This document shows, piece after piece, positions 50,415-58,127 of a DNA stretch of 64,000 nucleotides. Position 1 is the stretch's first letter. Each line of letters opens with the position of its first letter. This stretch comes from Blastocladiella emersonii ATCC 22665 (Eukaryota; Blastocladiomycota; Blastocladiomycetes; Blastocladiales; Blastocladiaceae). The notes beneath the pieces are model-generated. The model worked only from the letters and a program-made list of their open reading frames with translations. It did not search any database and was not told the DNA's origin. The DNA is taken from positions 124,001-188,000 of the forward strand of contig JANHCV010000008.1 in the NCBI GenBank assembly GCA_025594325.1, read 5' to 3'. Both the position numbers and the translations under genes were made by a program.

Positions 50415-50570
50415 CTATTCAAAGCAGACAGTGTACACAACCTTGGCACCTGGCAGGGCCACGTCGCAGATGGCCGTGTAGTTGGCTGTCGACTGGGGGC
50501 CCAGACGGCCAGTCCAAGGGATGCTTGTGGAAGGTGCGCAGGGCGTTGATGCAGTAGAGCCAGTATTCAT
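50415..50570 (-). CDS. Small ORF, 51 aa, Polinton
   Basis: It starts MNTGSTASTPCAPSTSIPW at 50570 and ends ALPGAKVVYTVCFE-TAG. It lies just downstream of the 33-residue membrane peptide and in the same direction as the morphogenesis genes. The composition (QSTANYTAICDVALPG) looks like a beta-strand protein terminus. No homologue recognised; it could be the remnant of a larger frame. Confidence 0.35.
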   Translation of the reverse strand: MNTGSTASTPCAPSTSIPWTGRLGPQSTANYTAICDVALPGAKVVYTVCFE

Positions 50571-50624
50571 TGTCCTGTGTCTTACTATGCCTTCGCAGAA
50601 AGAATTTAAAGCACATGTCGTTGC

Positions 50625-50726
50625 TTACTCTACGGCGCGGAATACTTTGCTTGTGTACCCAACAATGGCCAGGTTGGCTACGAGGATCAGGGCGTTGGTT
50701 GCAACAAGGAGCGTCTCGAGGATCAT
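50625..50726 (-). CDS. 33-residue single-pass membrane peptide, Polinton
   Basis: The frame reads MILETLLVATNALILVANLA then IVGYTSKVFRAVE-TAA. Nearly the whole peptide is one hydrophobic helix followed by a short basic end. It is preceded by ATTGTTGTCGTACTGTAAAC-ATG, which fits the promoter/start pattern of the neighbouring capsid genes. It sits 31 bases downstream of the penton-like gene's stop. Its position and signal support a real gene. Minor membrane proteins occur in related virus-like elements, but I cannot assign a role. Confidence 0.5.
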   Translation of the reverse strand: MILETLLVATNALILVANLAIVGYTSKVFRAVE

Positions 50727-50757
50727 GTTTACAGTACGACAACAATTAAAGTCAATG

Positions 50758-51501
50758 TCAGATGAACGCGAGCTCGACGTAGAAGGGTTGGCCGAGAAAG
50801 TCGACAGAGCGCAGGTTCTCGTCTACCACATCAATGTCAATACAGTCAATCTGCTGGGCCTGTCCCTGCGCGTCAAAGCGAAAGTAGTCGCCCATGTGTG
50901 GTCGATGCTCAAACCAGCTGCCAAAGGGTTGCGTGACGTGGATGCTACAAAGTACGCCGTTGTCTTGTGGGTACGCGCTGTACATGTTGTCCGCGAGCCG
51001 GGTGCCAAGGTTGCGCAAGTAGACGTGAAGCAGGTTGATGGGCGAGATGTTGACCAGCGCCGACCCGTACTGGACCTTGCTGTAGCCATACGCTCCAACA
51101 AAGCCCATGTGGACGTTCAGCAACGCCGTCCCTGTTCCAATTGTAAAGTCAACCATGTCGTTGGCCAGGCGCATCTTCTGGGTAGTCGAGTCGACCTGGA
51201 CGTCCCAGGAGCCCTGCCAGAGGTACGACGACGGCGCGTTGTTGAGCAGGCTCTTGAGCGTGGCCGTGAACGGCTTGACTGTGTAGTTGCCGTCAGGGAC
51301 AGTGATGGTACCCGGGAACGTCAACGCGCCACGGCTCTGGGTCAGGTACACTTTGTTGGCCTTGGAGTTGACCGCGTGCCAGCTGTTGCAGAGGTACGCC
51401 GAGTTGACCTTGACGCCGCGCACAGACAGGGGTCGTGGCAGGTACAGGATGCCGTTCTTGAGGTTGCGGCTGCAGATGGTCAGCGTCTTGTACTCGGACA
51501 T
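50758..51501 (-). CDS. Penton-like minor capsid protein (single jelly-roll), 247 aa
   Basis: The frame starts MSEYKTLTICSRNLKNGILY, 18 bases after the stop of the 88-aa gene, and ends VDFLGQPFYVELAFI-TGA. It is beta-rich with regularly spaced strands (KVYLTQSRGALTFPGTITVP, NYTVKPFTATLKSLL, KMRLANDMVDFTIGTG). The length and position next to the major capsid gene match the Polinton minor capsid (penton) protein, which forms the fivefold vertices. A putative promoter (TTGTTGTCTTTGTTTAA-ATG) immediately precedes it. Homology is judged from size, strand pattern and synteny, not from a signature motif. It appears intact. Confidence 0.65.
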   Translation of the reverse strand: MSEYKTLTICSRNLKNGILYLPRPLSVRGVKVNSAYLCNSWHAVNSKANKVYLTQSRGALTFPGTITVPDGNYTVKPFTATLKSLLNNAPSSYLWQGSWDVQVDSTTQKMRLANDMVDFTIGTGTALLNVHMGFVGAYGYSKVQYGSALVNISPINLLHVYLRNLGTRLADNMYSAYPQDNGVLCSIHVTQPFGSWFEHRPHMGDYFRFDAQGQAQQIDCIDIDVVDENLRSVDFLGQPFYVELAFI

Positions 51502-51519
51502 TTAAACAAAGACAACAAT

Positions 51520-51786
51520 TTATTGTACAGCTGTCCCCGTGTTGTCAGCGTCTGCCTCAAAGATCTCGCTTGTTGGTCGGTTGTACCAGGTGTGAATGTC
51601 TTGGGCAAGGTCGGCGCCCTTGGTCACCATCTGCGCAATGGAGCTCACAGCGGGGTTGTGCGACCGCTCAAAGAACTTGGACACAGTCTTGACGCCTTTG
51701 AGGACGGTCAGCATGTGTTTGTTGACAAAGGACCCGACCTGGCCGAGCACATTGCTAAAGTTGGTCCAGAGGTTACGGAAGATCAT
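51520..51786 (-). CDS. Small Polinton protein, 88 aa
   Basis: It starts MIFRNLWTNFSNVLGQVGSF and ends ADADNTGTAVQ-TAA. The first 60 residues are a potential amphipathic helix (VNKHMLTVLKGVKTVSKFF) with a basic face, and the tail is acidic. It lies between the major capsid and penton-like genes, with gaps of 42 and 18 bases. A short amphipathic protein in this position could be a virion cementing, membrane-active or scaffold protein; that is inference. No sequence family recognised. Confidence 0.55.
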   Translation of the reverse strand: MIFRNLWTNFSNVLGQVGSFVNKHMLTVLKGVKTVSKFFERSHNPAVSSIAQMVTKGADLAQDIHTWYNRPTSEIFEADADNTGTAVQ

Positions 51787-51828
51787 GGCGGGGTTTAACT
51801 CTACGCAAGAAAAGAAAGGACAGGGCCG

Positions 51829-53049
51829 TTACTTGTAGATGTTGATCTCGCCGGTTGGCAGGAACTCGTAGACCACGTTGATGCCAATAAAGGCGTCCAC
51901 GCGCTGGTTCGGGGCCACGCTTGAAGTCAGGATCACCTGCATGTCCACGGCCTGGCTCTTGCAAGACTTGTCGCCGCTGACCACGGCGCAACTTGACTCA
52001 AGGTCACGGCCGACAACAAAGGTACCCTTGGCCGGCGCGTTGAACTTGTCAACTGTGAGGCCAGCGCCAATGATGTGGCCATGGAAGGCATTGGTCAGCT
52101 CAACGAACGCCTCGGACGCGTAGTTGTCACAGCGGATGGGTCGCTGAGGGAAGAGTCGGCCGGCCACGCTGAACTGGTACGATGTAATGGTCTTGGCACG
52201 AAGGAACGAGTCCTTGGCATTGTCATTGAGCACGGCATTGTTGCGGAACAACAGCAGGATGTCTTTCTGTGAGGCCGAGCGGTCCGAGATGTTGAGCGTC
52301 GAGTTGGGCACCGAGTAGTTCAGGAAGTGGTGGTTGTAGGTCGTGCCAAAGAGCTTGAGGCCCTGCTTCTTGAAGGCCGCGTCCATGACCGCGATCTGCT
52401 GGTCGTTGAGCTTGATCAGGTCCGAGACAATGCAGACGTCCTTGACTGTGTAGCCCGGGATTGCATTGTTCTTGACCACGCAGGCGTCGCTGCCAGGTGC
52501 AAGGGTGAACTCGACGCGGATGCCGCCCGTGTACTTCATTGGGAGGTGCTTCTGGTTTGCCAGCAGGGCGGATTTGATGGGCAGCATGTACCGGTGCAGC
52601 CCAGACGAGACAGCGAACTTGTCCGCGCCGGACGCAAAGTAGCCCTGTGCCACGCCGAGACACAAGTCCTTGAGGTACTGGGGGACCGTCACGTCGGCCT
52701 CGATGCGCTGACGCAGGTTGTAGTACGGGAGCTCTTCGAGTAGGGCACCAGACGCGCTGTAGATGCGGACACGGTCAATGACGCTGAAGATACCATTGCA
52801 GAAAGCAACGTTGGCGTCTGTGGTCTTGGCCAAGAACTGCAGGAAAGTACAGTGCGTGTCCATCATGTCATTGCGCGGCGGGAGCAGGACGCTGATGCTG
52901 TTGCCAGGAGCAAACTCAGGGCCGCCCTGAGCCGTGAACTGGACGGTCTGGCGCTCGGCATAGACGGACTCCTTGGGCAGGTTGAACAACATCTCGGGAG
53001 GGAGAGTCTTGGACAGGACCTGCGAGAACTGGGCGTTGGTACTGGACAT
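51829..53049 (-). CDS. Major capsid protein, double jelly-roll, 406 aa
   Basis: The frame starts MSSTNAQFSQVLSKTLPPEM and ends YEFLPTGEINIYK-TAA. The order of features matches polinton-like-virus major capsid proteins. An early strand pair has a P-G-N-S-I motif (FAPGNSISVLLPPRNDMMDT). ASGALLEELPYYNLRQRI is the conserved 'sG..LE.i..Yn.l' segment. A mid-protein linker strand block follows (YTVKDVCIVSDLIKLNDQQI), and the second jelly-roll has SQKDILLLFRNN. Two jelly-rolls stand upright on the capsid surface to form pseudo-hexameric trimers. At 406 residues it is shorter than typical animal Polinton capsids and closer to small polinton-like viruses. It is intact. An upstream signal TTTTGTTGCCGAG...TAAACC-ATG is present. 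Confidence 0.8.
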   Translation of the reverse strand: MSSTNAQFSQVLSKTLPPEMLFNLPKESVYAERQTVQFTAQGGPEFAPGNSISVLLPPRNDMMDTHCTFLQFLAKTTDANVAFCNGIFSVIDRVRIYSASGALLEELPYYNLRQRIEADVTVPQYLKDLCLGVAQGYFASGADKFAVSSGLHRYMLPIKSALLANQKHLPMKYTGGIRVEFTLAPGSDACVVKNNAIPGYTVKDVCIVSDLIKLNDQQIAVMDAAFKKQGLKLFGTTYNHHFLNYSVPNSTLNISDRSASQKDILLLFRNNAVLNDNAKDSFLRAKTITSYQFSVAGRLFPQRPIRCDNYASEAFVELTNAFHGHIIGAGLTVDKFNAPAKGTFVVGRDLESSCAVVSGDKSCKSQAVDMQVILTSSVAPNQRVDAFIGINVVYEFLPTGEINIYK

Positions 53050-53089
53050 GGTTTAGTTTAGGACTCGGCAACAAAAAAAAGTCAAGAGT

Positions 53090-53887
53090 CTACTGCTTCA
53101 CGATCCACTCGCTGAAGCTGTCTACGAGCCGGTACTTGGGCGGGTTCTGGTTGTTGACGCCCAGGAAGCGTCGCTTCGTGTTGCCAGTACGCGTGTCAAA
53201 GAGCTGTTCAATGATGGCCTCAAACTCCTTGAGGTCGAACTGCGACCCAATCTCCTTGTGCAGCGTCTGGACCTCAGTCTTGTCATAGATTGGGTAGACG
53301 ACGCTGTAGCTGCAATTGATGCGCAGAGTCTTGGGCAGGGCACACCACCGCTGGACGCCAATGATGCAGCTGATCTTCAAGTGCCGCGAGTTGCACAGAA
53401 AGTTGGTCAGCGTTCTGTGGCTCAGCAGCTTGAGCCCGAGCACGTCGTCAATGATCAGCAGCTGGTCCTGGAGCGCCTTCTTGCCAGACTCTTCGAATGT
53501 CTTGGTCAGGTCCTGGCGCATCTTGAGCAGGGTCGGGATGAACTGCTCGGGGTCCGTGACAATGCACCCTGGCTTGATCTTGAGCCGGTCCGGGTCGCGC
53601 TCCTGGGGGTCCAGCACGTTGCGCTCCTTCTTGGGCGGTTGCAGGATTGGTTGACCGGCAATGTACTCGTACTTGTCGTTGGCGTGGAACGTTGGGTTAA
53701 AGACCCAGATGTTGTCGAACTGGCCCTTGTAAAAGTGCGGGAAGCAGACCATGTTTGCGATCAGCGTCGACTTGCCCTGACCCTTGGCGCCAATGACGTT
53801 CATGGTGAACGGGTGCTTGGGGATTGGCAGCGGCTCGCCGTCGTCGTTGCGCGTAAAGCCGTTGTCAATGGCAACAATGTCGTACAT
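53090..53887 (-). CDS. A32/FtsK-HerA-type genome packaging ATPase, 265 aa
   Basis: The frame starts MYDIVAIDNGFTRNDDGEPL and ends SFSEWIVKQ-TAG. Walker A is VIGAKGQGKSTLIANM near residue 33 and Walker B is QLLIIDDVLGLKLLS near residue 143. A polar sensor region follows (CIIGVQRWCALPKTLRINCS), as in poxvirus A32-like packaging ATPases. The C-terminus contains a DTRTGNTKRRFLGVN segment resembling the arginine-finger and DNA-contact region. The family uses ATP to pump the genome into preformed capsids. It lies 40 bases upstream of the capsid gene with its own TTTTTTGTTGGCAGTCTTTAA-type signal directly before the ATG. It appears intact. Confidence 0.85.
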   Translation of the reverse strand: MYDIVAIDNGFTRNDDGEPLPIPKHPFTMNVIGAKGQGKSTLIANMVCFPHFYKGQFDNIWVFNPTFHANDKYEYIAGQPILQPPKKERNVLDPQERDPDRLKIKPGCIVTDPEQFIPTLLKMRQDLTKTFEESGKKALQDQLLIIDDVLGLKLLSHRTLTNFLCNSRHLKISCIIGVQRWCALPKTLRINCSYSVVYPIYDKTEVQTLHKEIGSQFDLKEFEAIIEQLFDTRTGNTKRRFLGVNNQNPPKYRLVDSFSEWIVKQ

Positions 53888-53913
53888 TTAAAGACTGCCA
53901 ACAAAAAAGGGCG

Positions 53914-55629
53914 TCAGTCCCAGCTGAGGTCAAGCACAATGCCGCTGCGCCTTGGGGTCTTGCGGACCTGCTTGATGGGCCGCTCAGGGATCTTCTGGTG
54001 ACGCTGGATCTTGGGCGCTGTCAGCCCGCTACCCGCTGCCCGCTTGTCTGTGAACAGCTTTGCGTCGGTCGGCTTTTTGTAGCCCAGTTGCTTGAGGATC
54101 TGTTTGAGGAGCATGTCGGTCTTCTTAGAACTACCGCCAGAATTGTTTTGCGCGGCCAGCTCCCTGATCATGGCCTCGAGGCCGCTTGTGTTGGCAGGCT
54201 GGACAATGACTTGGGGTGCAGGGATCGTGTCCAGCTTGGACCCAAGGTCTTGGAGCGTCTTGGTCATGGCCTTGTTGCTCTGGGTCTGCCCTTGGATCGC
54301 GCCCTGGACGCCGCTTGCGAGCTGGTTCATGAGCACCTGCTGGTTGCTGAGCGCAGAGGACATGCCCGTGGCAATCTCAGACACAAGCGCGCAGTTGCCA
54401 GCGTCAATCTGGCGGACAAAGTTGTTGCGTTCGGCTCGGAGGGTGTCCACAATCCCGGACGCGAGGTTGGCAAATGCGTCCATGGCCAGTCCCTGAGCGG
54501 CCGCCGACTGCTCGATGAGCGCCTGGTACGCCTGGTACTGCATGACCTGGGACCCGGCAAACTGCAAGGCAATGAGCTCGAGCGCGGCCATGACGTTTGG
54601 GTCATTGTTGTACTGGACCAGGATCTGCTGCCGCATGTCCACGTTCTGCTTGTAGTAGTTGTTCTCGTACTGGGTGATGAACTGCCGCATGTCGACGTTC
54701 TGCGTGTCCTGCTGCGTGTAGCTGTTGTACACAAACTGGTTAAACTGTTGAAAGTTCTGGACAACGTCAACCTCCATGTTGTCCGTGGTTGTCAGCGCCC
54801 GCTTGGGGTTGTAGACCTGCAAGTCCTTGGAGCCCTCAATCATGCGTGCCTCGTCCATGGCCGGGTGGACGTGACCCTCGTTGTACACGCCTTGCCGCTG
54901 TGCCACGTCCGGGCCGTAGCTTGGTGGCATGACCACGAGGTCGCAGGTGCCGTTGTCAAGCCTTGGGGGTGGGTCGTTGCCGCCGTCATTGTCATTCTGG
55001 ATCAGGTACTGGCCAGGGATCATGGCGCCGTACTCGTCAATGTCTTGACCAACATAGTCGCCGGCCTTGACCGGGTACTGCTCGGGCATGACTGGCCGGA
55101 TGGGCACGGGGAGCAAGTGGTCCGGTACAGCGTCCTCGTCAATGACGTCCAGGGCTCGCGAGATCTCTTCTGCCAGCTCGTCGCGCTCCTCTTCGCTGCT
55201 GCCCCTGTCGCTGTCCGTGGCCGACTTGGGGGCCTCTGGTCCGGGACTTGCCGCTGGTGGAGCGACTGGGACTCAAGTGACCTTGCCCGTTGCCTGGTGC
55301 TCTTCCCACGCTTTAAGCGTGTCTTGGACGTGCTCCTGGAGGTCCTTGACCTCGTACCCAGTGACGCCGTCCTGGTGCTTGAGGTAGAACAGCGAGTCGC
55401 CTCGTTTGCAGCCAAAGTCGTTGGCATAGCTCTCAGGCGTCACCTTGTAGTCAAAGGCAAGGATGTAAGGCACCCAGACGTCGAGGAGCTCTTTGGCATT
55501 GGGGAACGTGTACTTGCGGCCATCAGTGGTCGCCTTGATCTTCTGCCCTGCAAGGCGCTCTGCCGTGATGCGGCCGTCGGTTGCCTTGGTCACTCTTGCA
55601 AGTAGATCTGGTACTGTTCTTCGGCCCAT
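53914..55629 (-). pseudogene. Coiled-coil virion-type protein split by an in-frame TGA
   Basis: From the ATG at 55629 (MGRRTVPDLLARVTKATDGR) the frame runs 118 codons to a TGA at 55273-55275. It continues in the same frame, without another stop, to a TGA at 53914. The part just after the stop (SSEEERDELAEEISRALDVI) has no ATG until MPEQYPVKAGDYV at 55089. The later part is acidic, then helical and Gln/Asn-rich (VVQNFQQFNQFVYNSYTQQD; LEAMIRELAAQNNSG), ending in a basic tail (RPIKQVRKTPRRSGIVL). I read it as one 571-codon gene with a single nonsense change, or two genes (118 aa and about 390 aa) from a split. Position beside the ATPase suggests an internal virion or core protein. No family is recognised. 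Confidence 0.55.
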
Positions 55630-55706
55630 GATAGTTACTGTATGGACCAAAAATAAAACGTCCCCCTGTCGGTACCTTTTTCCCCGTGGCAGGTGCCTTT
55701 TGTCCC

Positions 55707-55958
55707 TCAGACGGTGCTATTTGCCCCCTGGTCCCGGTGCTTGGCGTTGAGTGCCTTGTAGATCCGGATCTTGACCCGCTCTGCCCGCGCTGCCTCGTCG
55801 TCAACGTGCGTGTACCGGTTGGCCTTGCGGTCGCGCTTCCGTAGCCACTTGGCCTTGTCCTTGTTGCTCTTGCTGTACCAGCTGCTTGGCACGGGCATGG
55901 TCCCGGCGAGGTGCTCCCGCCACTCGTCCAGGCTCAGGTCATGGTCGCTGGAAATCAT
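55707..55958 (-). CDS. Small basic Polinton protein, 83 aa
   Basis: It starts MISSDHDLSLDEWREHLAGT and ends KHRDQGANSTV-TGA. The middle is strongly basic (SNKDKAKWLRKRDRKANRY), suggesting nucleic-acid binding. Its start codon lies only 20 bases from the divergent fibre start at 55979, so the two genes share a minimal bidirectional control region. No homologue recognised. Confidence 0.5.
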   Translation of the reverse strand: MISSDHDLSLDEWREHLAGTMPVPSSWYSKSNKDKAKWLRKRDRKANRYTHVDDEAARAERVKIRIYKALNAKHRDQGANSTV

Positions 55959-55978
55959 TCTGTTGCTTAAGGTTAAAC

Positions 55979-57922
55979 ATGGTCAAGAATATCTTTAACG
56001 TCTCAAGTACTGCGTCTCCAACCGTGTCTACCACGGGGGTCCCGGACGTGTCCAAGGCCTACGTTGATGCAGCCATCAGTGCCGTGTATGCCACGGTTGG
56101 CGCACCTGTTGCTGGCCCTGGCGTGGCAGTCTCAGGGACCACTGTCTCGGCCAAGGTCGACAACCAGACCCTTGGCGTGGGCGCAGCAGGGCTCTATGTC
56201 AAGTCAGTTGGCACGGCACAGCTGCTCCCGGCCAGCGTCACGGCTGACAAGGTCGCCACGATTACAGCAGGGCAGGTCACAGGCAAGCTCGTCAATGCTC
56301 AGCTGGACACTGTGTCTGCGTCCAAGCTTGTGGGCGTGCTCAGTGCGTCCAACCTCCCAGCCGTTGGGACCTTGGTCCTGGCAGACGGCTCAGTGACTGA
56401 TGCCAAGGTTGCGTCTGTGTCCGGGTCCAAGCTTGTGGCAGGCACGGTCGGGACCTCGATCCTGGCAGACGGCTCAGTGACTGATGCCAAGGTCGCGTCC
56501 ATGTCCGGGTCCAAGCTTGTGGCAGGCACAGTTGGCACAGCGGCTCTCATCGACCTGGCAGTCACAGATGCCAAGGTCGCGTCCGTGTCTGGGTCCAAGC
56601 TCGTTGCAGGGACTATTGGGATGGGAGCCCTGGCAGACGGTGCCGTATCCAACGCCAAGGTGGCAGCTGGCATCGATGGGTCCAAGCTGGCAGCGGGCAC
56701 GGTCGGCTCCCTGGTCCTGGCAGACGCGGCCGTGACCAACGCCAAGCTGGCAACTGGCATTGATGGGGGCAAGCTCAACGTTGGGTCCATTGGAACAGCC
56801 CACCTGGCAGCAGGCGCAGTCACGGATGCCAAGGTCGCAGACGTGTCGGCGGTCAAGCTCACTGGGATCCTTGACCCTGCCCGCATCGCCAACGGGACCC
56901 TGACCAACGCCAAGCTGGCATCTGGCATTGACTCGGCCAAGCTTGCAGGGACCATTGACCTGGCACGACTCCCCGACGTCTCGGCCAAGGTCACGGCGGT
57001 GAGCGCAGCCTCAGTCGCTGGCACGCTCCCCCAGTCCACCCTTGGGCTTGGCGCTGCCTTTGCCTTTGCAAATACGACGGACAGTTTGACATCAAGCACT
57101 GGAGCAGTCACCATTGCTGGTGGTCTTGGAGTTGGCAAGCAACTGACTGTGCCCAACGTCCTGGTCCGGAATGCCACAAGCGCGAACCTTGTCTTTGACT
57201 CGGCTGCCAATACATTGACGTACGTCGACTTTAAGCAGGCAGGCGTACTGCGAAGCAACCTGGCATGCACAGCGGTGGGTAACATTGAGATTGCGTCTGC
57301 GACCACGGGCGGGGTCTCCCTTGTGGCACGTGGCGGCAATGTGGTTGTGGGCTTGGCGACGCTTGGCACAGAAAGGTTCCGCGTCAATGGCACTGGTCGC
57401 TTCACAGGGCAGCTCACCCTTGACCTCGCTCCAGTGGCAGGCACCGACGCGGCAAACAAGGCGTACGTTGACTTGCGGTCCAGCACAACCCAGTACGTCG
57501 CTCAGGCCGAGCACCGCTCTACAAACGGAGTGACCACGGGCGGCAAGATCATTGGCGGCACAGCATCGACGGGCCTGGCCACCTTTGCGTTCCAGTCCAC
57601 GGCGGGCGCGTTCACGTCTGTGATCAATGGATGCGTCAAACCCCCTGTCAGTGGCTACTACCTCGTCCATGCAAAGGGCTACTACGCAAACGGCGCGCTC
57701 CCTGGAGCCCACACTGTGAACTTTGCGCTGTACAATATGACGGACATGATTGCAGTGTCGCTTGTCACCGGGTGCCGCGCTGAAGGCAACATCCAGTTCC
57801 TTCAGTTCTCGAGCATTGAGTACCTTGACGCGGCCAAGAGCTACTCTTTCATCTGGATCCCGTCGGTCGCAGTTGCCAACGACTGCCAGGTCATCATTCA
57901 AAGCCACTGGACCCTGCTCTAA
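55979..57922 (+). CDS. Fibre-like protein with tandem repeats and C1q/TNF-like head, 647 aa
   Basis: The only plus-strand gene of the visible Polinton module starts MVKNIFNVSSTASPTVSTTG. Residues about 30-350 are tandem repeats of 20-24 residues built on T-D-A-K-V-A-S-V-S-G-S-K-L-V-A-G-T-V-G. They alternate with N-A-K-L-A-x-G-I-D forms, a pattern seen in trimeric beta-helical fibres. A transition segment (ATTGGVSLVARGGNVVVGLA) leads to a final domain of about 145 residues: TTQYVAQAEHRSTNGVTTGG, AFQSTAGAFTSVINGCVKPP, VSGYYLVHAKGYYANGAL. It ends VIIQSHWTLL-TAA. The G-Y-Y-L-V-H-A strand and overall layout resemble a C1q/TNF-type jelly-roll. Host attachment is the expected role of such a fibre; the fold assignment is inference. 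The gene is intact and its stop codon overlaps the original 3' end of the convergent integrase gene. Confidence 0.7.
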   Translation: MVKNIFNVSSTASPTVSTTGVPDVSKAYVDAAISAVYATVGAPVAGPGVAVSGTTVSAKVDNQTLGVGAAGLYVKSVGTAQLLPASVTADKVATITAGQVTGKLVNAQLDTVSASKLVGVLSASNLPAVGTLVLADGSVTDAKVASVSGSKLVAGTVGTSILADGSVTDAKVASMSGSKLVAGTVGTAALIDLAVTDAKVASVSGSKLVAGTIGMGALADGAVSNAKVAAGIDGSKLAAGTVGSLVLADAAVTNAKLATGIDGGKLNVGSIGTAHLAAGAVTDAKVADVSAVKLTGILDPARIANGTLTNAKLASGIDSAKLAGTIDLARLPDVSAKVTAVSAASVAGTLPQSTLGLGAAFAFANTTDSLTSSTGAVTIAGGLGVGKQLTVPNVLVRNATSANLVFDSAANTLTYVDFKQAGVLRSNLACTAVGNIEIASATTGGVSLVARGGNVVVGLATLGTERFRVNGTGRFTGQLTLDLAPVAGTDAANKAYVDLRSSTTQYVAQAEHRSTNGVTTGGKIIGGTASTGLATFAFQSTAGAFTSVINGCVKPPVSGYYLVHAKGYYANGALPGAHTVNFALYNMTDMIAVSLVTGCRAEGNIQFLQFSSIEYLDAAKSYSFIWIPSVAVANDCQVIIQSHWTLL

Positions 57923-57931
57923 AGCCCGCGG

Positions 57932-58105
57932 TGTAAGGTGCCAAGGGGGAGGGTCTTGTGCCACAAGGAATGACTAGCCGGATAATGAAGGATTGTATCA
58001 CGAATGACAAGAGAGAGGGAGAGCGAGGGCAACGCTCGGCTTATGAGGGACTGCGCCACCAGCGCGCGCCACCAGCCCAAGCTGTTGGATCACTGAACCG
58101 TGACA
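57932..58105 (-). repeat. 3' LTR of the intact chromovirus
   Basis: 174 bases. The Pol stop codon (TAG at 58106-58108) abuts its inner edge. Confidence 0.95.
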
Positions 58106-58127
58106 CTATCTCCCCTTCCCCCTCCAC
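58106..58127 (-). promoter_or_regulatory. Polypurine tract of the chromovirus
   Basis: On the minus strand the last 22 bases before the 3' LTR are almost all purine (GGAGGGGGAAGGGGAGA). This is the primer site for plus-strand synthesis. It also encodes the last Pol residues (WRGKGR). Confidence 0.8.
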
